This document shows positions 27,150 to 34,445 of a DNA stretch of 34,445 nt, piece by piece; within the stretch, counting starts at the first letter, position 1; each line of letters begins with the position of its first letter. A program made the position numbers and the translations under genes. Below the pieces are notes generated by a model. The model saw nothing but the letters and a program-made list of their open reading frames with translations, was not told where the DNA came from and did not search any database. The DNA is from Burkholderiales bacterium. Its GTDB lineage: Bacteria > Pseudomonadota > Gammaproteobacteria > Burkholderiales > Burkholderiaceae_D. The DNA lies in NCBI GenBank assembly GCA_026399895.1, contig JAPLQC010000062.1, positions 5,019 through 39,463 of the forward strand. The letters are read 5' to 3'.

Positions 27150-28022
27150 CTAGGCAAGCACTTCGGCCGGCTGGTTCTGCAGCAACGCAAGTAGCTGCGC
27201 GATCTCTTCGCGCATCTTGCGTCGGTCGACGATCATATCGATCGCACCTTTTTGCAGAATGAACTCCGAGCGCTGGAAACCCTCAGGCAGTTTCTCGCGC
27301 ACCGTATTCTCGATCACGCGCGGACCTGCAAAGCCAATCAGCGCCTTCGGCTCGGCGATCACCACATCACCCATAAACGCGAAGGAGGCAGAAACACCGC
27401 CCATGGTCGGGTCGGTCAGCACCGAAATAAACGGCAGCTTCTTCTCGGACAACTTGGTCAGCATGGCGGTGGTTTTTGCCATCTGCATCAGAGACAGTAG
27501 ACCCTCTTGCATACGCGCGCCACCGGTCGCAGTGATACAGATAAAGGGGACTTTTTGCTCAAGCGCTGTTTGCGCAGCGCGTACAAAGCGCTCGCCGACA
27601 ACCGAGCCCATCGAGCCACCCATAAACTCGAACTCGAAACACGCCACCACCACCGGTACCGACAAGATCGCGCCACCCATCACGATCAGCGCATCGGTCT
27701 CACCCGTGGCATCAATAGCAATCTTCAGACGGTCTGGGTATTTCTTGCTGTCTTTGAACTTCAGGGTATCAACCGGCAACACCTCCTGCCCGATTTCATA
27801 GCGACCCTCATGATCGAGCAGTCCGTCGAGTCGTTCACGCGCTCTGATCCGCATGTGATGGTCACACTTGGGGCAGACATGCTGATTGGTCTCGAGATCG
27901 GTTCGATACAGCACCGATTCACAGGAAGGGCACTTGACCCACAAGCCCTCGGGTACCGAGCGGCGGGTGTTGGGATCAGAACGCTGAATCCTTGGGGGGA
28001 GGAGTTTCTCAAGCCAGCTCAT
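27150..28022 (-). CDS. accD: Acetyl-CoA carboxylase carboxyltransferase subunit beta
   Basis: AccD, with AccA, transfers the carboxyl group from biotin to acetyl-CoA, the first step of fatty acid synthesis. The 290-residue product has the N-terminal zinc ribbon (CPSC...CPKC, about residues 31-53) and the carboxyltransferase fold with [20 protein letters not shown] and [18 protein letters not shown] at 28022 has a GAGAG-type ribosome binding site. It lies between trpA and folC, a conserved arrangement, and is bracketed by REP-like pairs. Confidence 0.97.
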   Translation of the reverse strand: MSWLEKLLPPRIQRSDPNTRRSVPEGLWVKCPSCESVLYRTDLETNQHVCPKCDHHMRIRARERLDGLLDHEGRYEIGQEVLPVDTLKFKDSKKYPDRLKIAIDATGETDALIVMGGAILSVPVVVACFEFEFMGGSMGSVVGERFVRAAQTALEQKVPFICITATGGARMQEGLLSLMQMAKTTAMLTKLSEKKLPFISVLTDPTMGGVSASFAFMGDVVIAEPKALIGFAGPRVIENTVREKLPEGFQRSEFILQKGAIDMIVDRRKMREEIAQLLALLQNQPAEVLA

Positions 28023-28135
28023 GGGGCTCTCTTTCTCAGTGCGGCGCGCGGGCCGAATTGGGCCGCATTGTACCTGCGGCAGTGGCAGCCAGGCTAGCTT
28101 AGCCGGTAATTAGCAAATGGGAAATGTCTGGGGCC

Positions 28136-28214
28136 TGGACCCCGGCCTTCGCCGGGGTGACGGTGCAATGACCATCCACCTCTACGCCGTCATCCCGGCG
28201 CAGGCCGGGATCCA
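28136..28214. repeat. REP-like palindromic pair, copy 2 (trpA-accD)
   Basis: TGGACCCCGGCCTTCGCCGG (from 28136) faces GCGCAGGCCGGGATCCA (to 28214) across about 30 nt; outer GTGACGG/CCGTCAT bases extend the pairing. The right arm is the same sequence as in copy 1, while the left arm is a variant (ACC for TCC, TTCG for TGCG). It lies just after trpA. The remaining bases of 28023-28234 carry only a small GGCTA/TAGCC repeat near 28092. Confidence 0.85.
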
Positions 28215-28234
28215 CGGTCAGTCGACTACTGGCC

Positions 28235-29041
28235 TCAAGCGGCAACTTCGTCGATCGCCTTCCTAATGCCGGTCAGGAATTCCCTTACCGCATCCACTGC
28301 CTTGTCTTTCGGCGTGTCTTCCAGCGCTTGAATGATTCGACTGCCGATCACCACCGCATCCGACACCGACGCCACCGTCTTTGCTGTGGCGGCATCTCTA
28401 ATGCCGAAGCCAACGCCAATCGGCAACTTCACATGTTGCCGGATCGCGGCGATGCGCTCCGACACCTCGGTGGTGTCGATATGACCCGCACCCGTCACAC
28501 CGCGCAATGAAACGTAATAGCTGAAGCCGCTACTGATCTGTGCCACTTGCTTGATGCGTGCCTCGGTTGACGTCGGCGCCAGCAGGAAAATCAGATCCAT
28601 ATCCTGCGCGCGCAACTTGTCGGCGAATTCCTGCGCCTCCTCCGGCGGGTAATCCACCACGATCGCGCCATCCACCCCAGCCGCTTTGGCCTCGGATACA
28701 AATCGATCAATACCGAGGCGCTCAATCGGGTTGGCATAACCCATCAACACCACCGGCGTATTGGGATCATCACGACGAAACACGCGCACATACTCCAGCA
28801 CATCACGCATGCCCACATTGAATTTGAGCGCTCGCTCATTGGCCCGTTGTATCACCGGGCCTTCGGCCATCGGATCAGAGAATGGCACACCAAGCTCGAG
28901 GATATCAACGCCACTATCGACCATCGCATGCATCAGCGGCACTGTGAGCTCGGGTGCAGGATCACCTGCTGTGATGAAGGTAATCAGTGCCTTTTTCTTT
29001 TTCGCTTTCAGGGCGTCGAAGGTTTGCTGGATTCTGGACAT
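28235..29041 (-). CDS. trpA: Tryptophan synthase alpha chain
   Basis: TrpA cleaves indole-3-glycerol phosphate to indole, which is channelled to TrpB. The 268-residue TIM barrel has the catalytic Glu in [11 protein letters not shown], the loop-6 segment [10 protein letters not shown], and the phosphate site GVGFGIRD. At the second catalytic position the usual PMADGP reads PMAEGP (codon GAA), a conservative Asp to Glu change of the residue called Asp60 in Salmonella. Length is normal. It follows trpB with a 145-nt spacer, longer than the tight coupling seen in enterobacteria, and has no strong ribosome binding site. Confidence 0.96.
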   Translation of the reverse strand: MSRIQQTFDALKAKKKKALITFITAGDPAPELTVPLMHAMVDSGVDILELGVPFSDPMAEGPVIQRANERALKFNVGMRDVLEYVRVFRRDDPNTPVVLMGYANPIERLGIDRFVSEAKAAGVDGAIVVDYPPEEAQEFADKLRAQDMDLIFLLAPTSTEARIKQVAQISSGFSYYVSLRGVTGAGHIDTTEVSERIAAIRQHVKLPIGVGFGIRDAATAKTVASVSDAVVIGSRIIQALEDTPKDKAVDAVREFLTGIRKAIDEVAA

Positions 29042-29079
29042 ATCAATTCGAATTAAATACTTTTACGAAATTTGTTTAT

Positions 29080-29103
29080 CCGCTCGCGAAGTTTAGCGAG
29101 CGG
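29080..29103 (-). repeat. Hairpin in the trpB-trpA spacer
   Basis: CCGCTCGC and GCGAGCGG form a perfect 8-bp stem with an 8-nt AT-rich loop, followed on the minus strand by ATAAACAAATTT. The lack of a T-run argues against a strong terminator; it may tune trpA expression relative to trpB. Confidence 0.45.
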
Positions 29104-29186
29104 TTCGAGTATGGTTCGATTCCGGCTAGAGAAGCGCGGTCGACTGTGACGCATAACGCGCACCACTGGTCGAACCGCATTGCCGG

Positions 29187-30326
29187 CTAGTGGGCAGATC
29201 CGTGCTTGTCGTATTCCTGGACGGTGTGCATATCCTTGTCACCACGACCCGACAGATTTACCAGAATGGTTTTGTCTTTCGGTAGCGTCTTGGCGAACTG
29301 GAACGCATACGCAATCGCATGGGCCGTTTCGAGCGCCGGAATAATGCCCTCGATACGGCAGCAGTCATGAAAGGCCTTGATGGCATCGGCATCAGTGACG
29401 TTAACGTAATCGGCACGGTGAGAGTCTTTGAGCCAAGCATGCTCGGGGCCGACACCGGGGTAATCCAGTCCGGCAGAGACCGAATGCGTTTCAATGATCT
29501 GACCGTTCTCGTCTTGCAAGAGATAGGTTCGGTTGCCATGCAAGACGCCGGGGACCAGATAGGGATGGAAGATGCCCATAGCATTCGAGCCACCACCGAT
29601 ACACGCCATCACATAATCCGGCTGACGCCCGGTCATCTCGGGCATCTGCTCACGGCACTCATTACCGATCACTGATTGGAAATCACGAACCATCATCGGA
29701 TAAGGATGCGGACCCGCGACGGTACCGATGATGTAGAACGTATTCTCCACATTCGTGACCCAGTCGCGCATCGCCTCGTTCAAGGCATCTTTCAATGTCT
29801 TCGAGCCCGACTCCACCGGTACCACGGTGGCACCTAGCAGCTGCATGCGGTAAACGTTTTGAACCTGGCGCTTGACGTCTTCAGCGCCCATGTACACCAC
29901 GCACTCCAGACCAAAGCGCGCGCAAATCGTGGCGGTTGCTACACCGTGCTGACCCGCGCCCGTCTCCGCAATCACACGCGGCTTGCCCATGCGCTTGGCG
30001 AGCAAGGCCTGGCCGATCACGTTGTTGATCTTGTGCGCACCGGTATGGTTTAGGTCTTCACGCTTGAAATAAACCTGCGCACCGCCGTTTTCCTGCGACC
30101 AGCGCTTGGCGTGGTAAATCGGGCTTGGGCGGCCGACGAAATGCTTCAGCTCGTAATGAAATTCTTCCAGAAACTCGGGGTCGTGCTGATAGTGCGCGTA
30201 GGCCGCTTTCAGATTCTCTAGAGCGTAGGTGAGGGTTTCGGAGACGAAGCTTCCGCCATAAGGGCCGAAGTGTCCGGACGCGTCCGGGTATTGGTACGCG
30301 CCTACATGCGTGGGATTGTGATCCAT
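29187..30326 (-). CDS. trpB: Tryptophan synthase beta chain
   Basis: TrpB is the PLP enzyme that joins indole and serine to give tryptophan. The 379-residue product has the PLP Lys in [27 protein letters not shown], the PLP-phosphate loop [10 protein letters not shown] and C-terminal [12 protein letters not shown] at 30326 has AGAGG 5 nt upstream. It lies 21 nt after trpF, so trpF-trpB form a unit with trpA downstream. No anomalies. Confidence 0.97.
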   Translation of the reverse strand: MDHNPTHVGAYQYPDASGHFGPYGGSFVSETLTYALENLKAAYAHYQHDPEFLEEFHYELKHFVGRPSPIYHAKRWSQENGGAQVYFKREDLNHTGAHKINNVIGQALLAKRMGKPRVIAETGAGQHGVATATICARFGLECVVYMGAEDVKRQVQNVYRMQLLGATVVPVESGSKTLKDALNEAMRDWVTNVENTFYIIGTVAGPHPYPMMVRDFQSVIGNECREQMPEMTGRQPDYVMACIGGGSNAMGIFHPYLVPGVLHGNRTYLLQDENGQIIETHSVSAGLDYPGVGPEHAWLKDSHRADYVNVTDADAIKAFHDCCRIEGIIPALETAHAIAYAFQFAKTLPKDKTILVNLSGRGDKDMHTVQEYDKHGSAH

Positions 30327-30347
30327 GGGTGCCTCTTCATTGCCGGG

Positions 30348-31010
30348 TTACTCGTGGTCCGCGCTGCGGACCGCTGCGATGAATGCGCGCATCAGCGCGA
30401 CATCCTTCACGCCCTTGGCAGATTCAATGCCACTACTGACATCAACCGCGTGCGGGCGCAACTGACGCACTGCGCCAGTCGCATTTTGCGCGTTCAAGCC
30501 ACCACTCAAAACGGCCCGATGCGCGAGTTCTGCGGGAATTAGAGACCAATCGAATACCTTTCCAGTACCACCGTAAGCGTCACTCCAAGTATCGAGTATC
30601 AACCCGGCAAATAACGGGCTAGACGTACGGTAGGCGTGCTCGAATTCTAACAAATCTGGCGATTTCATTTCTGGCCGGATCCGCAGGGCTCGCAAGAAGG
30701 GCCGCCGCACCTCCTGGGCGATGGCGGCGCACTGCGCCGGCGTCTCATCGCCATGGAATTGCAATATCGATATCGGTGCAGCATCAATGCAGGCCTGCAC
30801 CTCGGCCAGCGTCGGGTTGACGAATAGCCCGACCGTACTGATGAACGCCGGTATTTGCTCGAATAAGGGGGCGGCCTGCTGCGGGCTCAGGTAGCGTGGT
30901 GATGGCGAATAGAACACCAAACCGATGGCATCTGCGCCCAGCGCCACTGCCTCCGCCACATCCGACGGGCGGGTCAGACCGCAAAGCTTGATCCGGGTAC
31001 GTGCGCTCAT
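30348..31010 (-). CDS. trpF: Phosphoribosylanthranilate isomerase
   Basis: TrpF carries out the Amadori rearrangement of phosphoribosylanthranilate in tryptophan synthesis. The 220-residue TIM barrel has the catalytic Cys in RIKLCGLTRPSD and the catalytic Asp in LILDTWSDAYGGTGKVFDW, followed by SGGLNAQN for phosphate binding. The frame is open to 31178 across the truA end, but ATG at 31010 fits the family start and follows truA by 22 nt. Its ribosome binding site is weak. Confidence 0.95.
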   Translation of the reverse strand: MSARTRIKLCGLTRPSDVAEAVALGADAIGLVFYSPSPRYLSPQQAAPLFEQIPAFISTVGLFVNPTLAEVQACIDAAPISILQFHGDETPAQCAAIAQEVRRPFLRALRIRPEMKSPDLLEFEHAYRTSSPLFAGLILDTWSDAYGGTGKVFDWSLIPAELAHRAVLSGGLNAQNATGAVRQLRPHAVDVSSGIESAKGVKDVALMRAFIAAVRSADHE

Positions 31011-31032
31011 GTTGGCTTGGTTGAGTATTGGC

Positions 31033-31845
31033 TCAGTTGAAAGGCAGTTCAAAAGGCAGTGTGCGCGCCAGGTCGTCCTCGTGCGGCAGACCCCAGCGCG
31101 CATCGTAGTCGACTTTTGCCAAGTACAAGCCATCCGGACTGAAAGTCGGTGCGGCGAGTTCACGGTCACGGCTGGCAAGCAACTCGCCTATCCATGCTTG
31201 CGGACGATTACCTGTTCCGACCTGGATCAGAGAGCCGACGATATTTCGCACCATGTGCTGCAAAAATGCATTGGCGCGCAGTGTCACAATAATCGTATCG
31301 CGATGCCGCGTGACTGCCACTGAGTGCATGGTGCGTAGTGGCGACGCGGCCTGACATTCAGCCGCACGAAAGGCGGAGAAATCCTGCTCACCTAATAAAG
31401 CTTGGGCTGATGCATGCATAGCATCAGCATCCAGCAGTCTAAACGCCCAACCTGCACGCCCTGCCCACAAGGGCGATCGTACCGGGTGGTTGTAGATCAC
31501 ATAGTGATAGGTGCGCACCAAGGCAGAAAAGCGCGCATGAAAACCGTCATCACCACCCGCCACCTCGGCCGCCCAGCGCACCGCAATCGAAGCAGGAAGA
31601 AAAGCGTTAACACCCCTCACCCAGGAGAAAGGCTCGCGCGTGACCTCGGTATCAAAGTGCACCACTTGGCCGAGCGCGTGCACGCCGGAATCGGTGCGGC
31701 CGGCGCAGGTCGTGGGCAGTGCGCACTGACAGAACTTTGCCAGCGCCTGCTCCAGGCGGTCCTGCACAGTCTGCCGATGGGGCTGAGTTTGCCAGCCCTG
31801 CCAAGGCGTACCGTCGTACTGAAGGCCGAGTGCGATGCGTCTCAA
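31033..31845 (-). CDS. truA: tRNA pseudouridine(38-40) synthase
   Basis: TruA converts uridines 38-40 of the tRNA anticodon arm to pseudouridine. The 270-residue product has LGLQYDGTPWQGWQ, the catalytic Asp in CAGRTDSGVHALGQ, and F-x-ARFSAL-x-RTYHY. Length is normal. It lies between fimV and trpF in the usual order, 47 nt after fimV. Confidence 0.96.
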   Translation of the reverse strand: MRRIALGLQYDGTPWQGWQTQPHRQTVQDRLEQALAKFCQCALPTTCAGRTDSGVHALGQVVHFDTEVTREPFSWVRGVNAFLPASIAVRWAAEVAGGDDGFHARFSALVRTYHYVIYNHPVRSPLWAGRAGWAFRLLDADAMHASAQALLGEQDFSAFRAAECQAASPLRTMHSVAVTRHRDTIIVTLRANAFLQHMVRNIVGSLIQVGTGNRPQAWIGELLASRDRELAAPTFSPDGLYLAKVDYDARWGLPHEDDLARTLPFELPFN

Positions 31846-31892
31846 GTGGCGTAGAAAGTAGTGGCCCGAGGGTGGGCCGGGAGCGCGCGATT

Positions 31893-34190
31893 CTACGCCA
31901 GTTGCAGCAGAAGAGCCTGTGCTCGCTGGGCCAGCTCTGGATCACGCGCGCTTGCCACCTCGGTGAGTAAATCACGCGCACCGGCGTGATCGCCGATTTC
32001 CTTACAAGCCAGCGCGAGCTCAAGCTTGGTACTTAGTACTGAGCTACTGACCGGGTCCTGAGTGATCGGCGCCATCCTCGTGGTCAGTGGTGCGGTGTGC
32101 GTTGCTATCGGCTCGAGCGAGAAATCGATCAAATGCGATGTGTCAGGCATCGCTTGTTCATTGATTACTTTGTCGTTGACTACTTTGTCACTGATCGCTT
32201 TGTCACTGATCGCTTTGTTATTGATCACCCTATCGCTGATCCCTATTTTGCTGCCTGATGCTTCGCTGGCGATCAGGCCATTCGAATTCTGACGGCTCTC
32301 ATACGGATTACTGCCGTTCTGATTTCGCGATGTTGATACTGCGGCAGCATCGACGCTGCTGGTCAACGATTTGTACAGGTGATTATCTGGCTCCAATGAC
32401 TGTCCGATCTGTGCTGCGCGCGCCCAATCCGACCCCTGACCATGGGTCAGTAAGCGTAGCTCAGCGGCCACCGTGCCGAAGCGCTGATGATCATGTCGAG
32501 CCGCATAAATCTCAAGCAGCTTGACCCGCAACGCATGACGCTCAGGATGTGCGCGCAAGGCGTCGAGCAGGATTTCTTCCGCTTGCTCATCTCTCCCATA
32601 GGCGATATAGACATCAGCCTCGGCAACAGCATCGACTTCGCTCATATCAATCTGACTGACCGATGGCACGAAGTTGGAGTGGAAAACGCTATGCGCGGTA
32701 TCGATCTGCCTGCCACCCGCCTCACCGATAACGGTGGGTGACATGGTTGGCTCGATCGGGTTGGGAGCAAGTTCATCACCCACTACGCTGGTACGGCGTT
32801 GTCGACGCCAAAGCAGAGCGAGTACGAGCAAACCTGCGGCTGCGCTTGCACTGACTATCGGGTCGAGTTGAGCTAGTGCTACAACATCCTCTGTGAGTGT
32901 GGATGATGTTGGCGCTGCTGCTGCTGGAGCTGGCGGTACTGCTGGTGCTGGCGCTGATCCTGATGCTGCCGGTGACGCCTTTGCTGGTGATGGCTTGGGC
33001 GCTGGCGTTTGCTCTGCACGTTGCTGCGCCTCGGACAAGGGTTGGCTCTTCATTTCCAGCAAGGCCTGCATGTCACCGATGTTTTTTTCTAGTGCTGTAA
33101 TGCGCGCGTTGGCATCTGCCAGGGCCTTGTCGCTAGCAAGCTTTTCAACAGCCTCTTTACTAGTCACACCATTGCTCGCACTATTGCTCGCAACGTCGTT
33201 ACCGCCAGGCGCCGATAGTGTCAGCTTGTCTTGCGCAACGGGTGGTGGTGCTGGCTCGGTCAATTTAACGCTGACGCTACCGCCGCTGCTCTGAAGATTA
33301 GCTTTGGGCACCGGGTCGGCTGGTGCGGTCGCTGTTGTGCCAGCGCGAGTCGCACTACGCTCGGCAAGTTGACGCTGGTAACGCAAAAAATCAGCTGTCT
33401 GAACACGCAAGGTCTGACGCGCTTTTTCCGGCTCGATGGCCTGTATCGCTTCTGTCGCAGGTAGGGTCAAAAGACTGCCACTTCGCAAGCGATGCAGGTT
33501 ATTGCCAACGAAGGCATCAGGATTCTGATTTAGTAGCGACACCATCACTTGCTCAAGCTGCACACCATCCGGCTGCAGTTGTTGAGCGATTGAACGTAGT
33601 GTCTCACCACGCTTGACACGATATTGCTGATCGTTCGATGAGTCAGTGGACTTCTCTTCACCAGAAATGGCAGACGGGGTCGGTTTGGAAGCCGCTGCGA
33701 CCGAGGATGAGGGCGGCGCTGCAGGCGCGGCGTTGGCAACGGTATTCGGTGCAGTGATCAGCACAGGCGGATCAATCAGCAGAACATAGTGGCGAATCGT
33801 TCGCACACCACTCGCGCTCAGCTCGATCAGTAGATGCATAAAAGGTTCGTTCATCGCGATATCCGAGGCGATACGCACCAAATGACGACCCTCTTTCTTT
33901 TCAACCGACAAGCGCAGCGAACGCTGCAAAGCGCCTAGATCGATGCCGGCATTCGCCCACAATTCCGGTGGCGCCAGCTTGACTGAGACAGACTCTGCCT
34001 CGGCTGACGTCAGCGAGGCAATATCGACCTCGGCATCAAGCCGCTGACCAAGCGCGGATCGCACACTGGCATCGCCGAGTGCCGCCGAGTTCGCAGTAAT
34101 GGGCTGCAGCAGAGCACCCATCAGCACACTGATCAGCGCGAGGTAACTCAGTAGAAAACGGGAATAGGAAAGAGGTGCGCGGCAAAACAT
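31893..34190 (-). CDS. fimV: FimV-like polar hub / peptidoglycan-binding protein
   Basis: FimV organises type IV pili and polar signalling in Pseudomonas and relatives. The 765-residue product has an N-terminal signal segment (about residues 11-35), an N-terminal periplasmic domain, a LysM domain (190-245, starting YRVKRGETLRSIAQQL), and a coiled-coil stretch near 345-380. A Pro/Ala-rich linker (395-430) and one membrane helix (444-462) follow. The cytoplasmic part contains a TPR-like segment (520-580) and the C-terminal FimV helix pair (715-765). It is shorter than Pseudomonas FimV. A six-fold pentapeptide repeat lies at 652-681. It sits between asd and truA, the standard location. Confidence 0.92.
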   Translation of the reverse strand: MFCRAPLSYSRFLLSYLALISVLMGALLQPITANSAALGDASVRSALGQRLDAEVDIASLTSAEAESVSVKLAPPELWANAGIDLGALQRSLRLSVEKKEGRHLVRIASDIAMNEPFMHLLIELSASGVRTIRHYVLLIDPPVLITAPNTVANAAPAAPPSSSVAAASKPTPSAISGEEKSTDSSNDQQYRVKRGETLRSIAQQLQPDGVQLEQVMVSLLNQNPDAFVGNNLHRLRSGSLLTLPATEAIQAIEPEKARQTLRVQTADFLRYQRQLAERSATRAGTTATAPADPVPKANLQSSGGSVSVKLTEPAPPPVAQDKLTLSAPGGNDVASNSASNGVTSKEAVEKLASDKALADANARITALEKNIGDMQALLEMKSQPLSEAQQRAEQTPAPKPSPAKASPAASGSAPAPAVPPAPAAAAPTSSTLTEDVVALAQLDPIVSASAAAGLLVLALLWRRQRRTSVVGDELAPNPIEPTMSPTVIGEAGGRQIDTAHSVFHSNFVPSVSQIDMSEVDAVAEADVYIAYGRDEQAEEILLDALRAHPERHALRVKLLEIYAARHDHQRFGTVAAELRLLTHGQGSDWARAAQIGQSLEPDNHLYKSLTSSVDAAAVSTSRNQNGSNPYESRQNSNGLIASEASGSKIGISDRVINNKAISDKAISDKVVNDKVINEQAMPDTSHLIDFSLEPIATHTAPLTTRMAPITQDPVSSSVLSTKLELALACKEIGDHAGARDLLTEVASARDPELAQRAQALLLQLA
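32148..32237 (-). repeat. Six tandem 15-nt units in fimV encoding a pentapeptide repeat
   Basis: Six consecutive 15-nt units encode [S/N]-[D/N/E]-[K/R/Q]-x-[I/V/M] at FimV residues 652-681, for example SDRVI, NNKAI, SDKAI and SDKVV. Two central units are almost identical at the DNA level (plus-strand core CTGATCGCTTTGT), which suggests recent slippage. The repeat lies in the cytoplasmic linker before the C-terminal FimV domain. Confidence 0.85.
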
Positions 34191-34251
34191 CGCGAGACCT
34201 TACCACCTCGGCAAAGCACGCCGCAAGTATGACGCGGTCAGCAACTCACAG

Positions 34252-34294
34252 AAAAACCTGCACGACTTACGTTCGTTCGAACATCGCACAGGTT
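34252..34294 (-). terminator. Rho-independent terminator of asd
   Basis: On the minus strand AACCTGTGCGA and TCGTGCAGGTT form an 11-bp stem with two G-T pairs around an 18-nt loop, followed by TTTTTC. It starts 20 nt after the asd stop. fimV therefore probably has its own promoter in 34191-34250, which I could not identify. Confidence 0.7.
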
Positions 34295-34314
34295 CGGTTG
34301 TGACCTAACAACAA

Positions 34315-34445
34315 TCAAGCGTCGAGCAAGATGCGCAACATACGGCGTAGCGGCTCTGCAGCACCCCACAGAAGCTGATCACCAACGGTGAACGCAGACA
34401 GATACTGCTCGCCCATTTGCATTTTGCGTACACGCCCAACCGGGA
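34315..34445 (-). CDS. asd: Aspartate-semialdehyde dehydrogenase, C-terminal end (cut by window edge)
   Basis: The last 42 or so residues of Asd, the NADPH-dependent enzyme that makes aspartate semialdehyde for lysine, threonine and methionine synthesis. The minus-strand frame reads [20 protein letters not shown], then [20 protein letters not shown] before TGA at 34315-34317, which is the family C-terminus. Its place before fimV agrees with the conserved order. Confidence 0.92.
   Translation of the reverse strand, partial: PVGRVRKMQMGEQYLSAFTVGDQLLWGAAEPLRRMLRILLDA

Noticed and set aside
27507..28097. A 196-codon plus-strand open frame antisense to accD
   Set aside because: AccD has its zinc ribbon and catalytic segments intact on the other strand; the antisense translation shows no domain.
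29042..29186. Small gene in the trpB-trpA spacer
   Set aside because: The 145 nt hold only a hairpin and short frames without a ribosome binding site.

Overview
The window reads as a chromosomal core segment of a betaproteobacterium, most likely order Burkholderiales (an Oxalobacteraceae-like relative would fit). The basis is gene order, not a database match: asd-fimV-truA-trpF-trpB-trpA-accD-folC-dedD-purF and ilvI-ilvH-ilvC-psd-pssA-leuA-rpsO-pnp-qor-tpiA-secG-tRNA-Leu-nuoABCDEF are arrangements I associate with that order. Almost everything lies on the minus strand, so the biological reading direction is right to left.

Layout from right to left. The 3' end of asd and a terminator come first, then fimV (polar hub protein), truA, trpF, trpB, trpA, accD, folC, a SPOR-domain dedD and purF. 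Two palindromic REP-like pairs flank accD. A Cys/Met-metabolism PLP enzyme follows purF and meets, end to end, a plus-strand pair (RDD membrane protein and LOG-family nucleotide phosphoribohydrolase). A gene-free stretch of about 520 bases then holds a promoter and a chain of hairpins in front of ilvI-ilvH-ilvC (branched-chain amino acid synthesis). After ilvC the conserved order is broken by two plus-strand orphan genes (13885-16981), AT-rich over most of their length. Beyond them are psd and pssA (phosphatidylethanolamine synthesis), leuA behind a leucine-rich leader peptide, rpsO-pnp (RNA turnover), a quinone oxidoreductase, another orphan gene, tpiA, secG, tRNA-Leu(GAG), and the start of the complex I operon nuoA-F, with nuoF cut by the window edge.

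Most genes are ordinary housekeeping genes with intact motifs. The points worth a second look are: (1) psd is broken by an apparent deletion of about 43 nt that puts the pyruvoyl-forming Ser out of frame; (2) a 26-residue peptide with 10 Leu, including rare CTA/TTA codons, sits upstream of leuA with a promoter placed so that its mRNA would be leaderless; (3) the orphan pair 13885-16981 has no recognisable family and lies next to the damaged psd; (4) orphan 5447-6412 carries G-x-x-H / E-G / G-x-x-H motifs like the TraB/TIKI/ChaN/erythromycin-esterase fold; (5) the catalytic Asp of TrpA reads Glu; (6) a perfect terminator-like hairpin sits at the predicted 5' end of the ilvI transcript; (7) cvpA is missing between dedD and purF.

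All calls come from reading the sequence and from memory of protein families. No alignments or searches were run.
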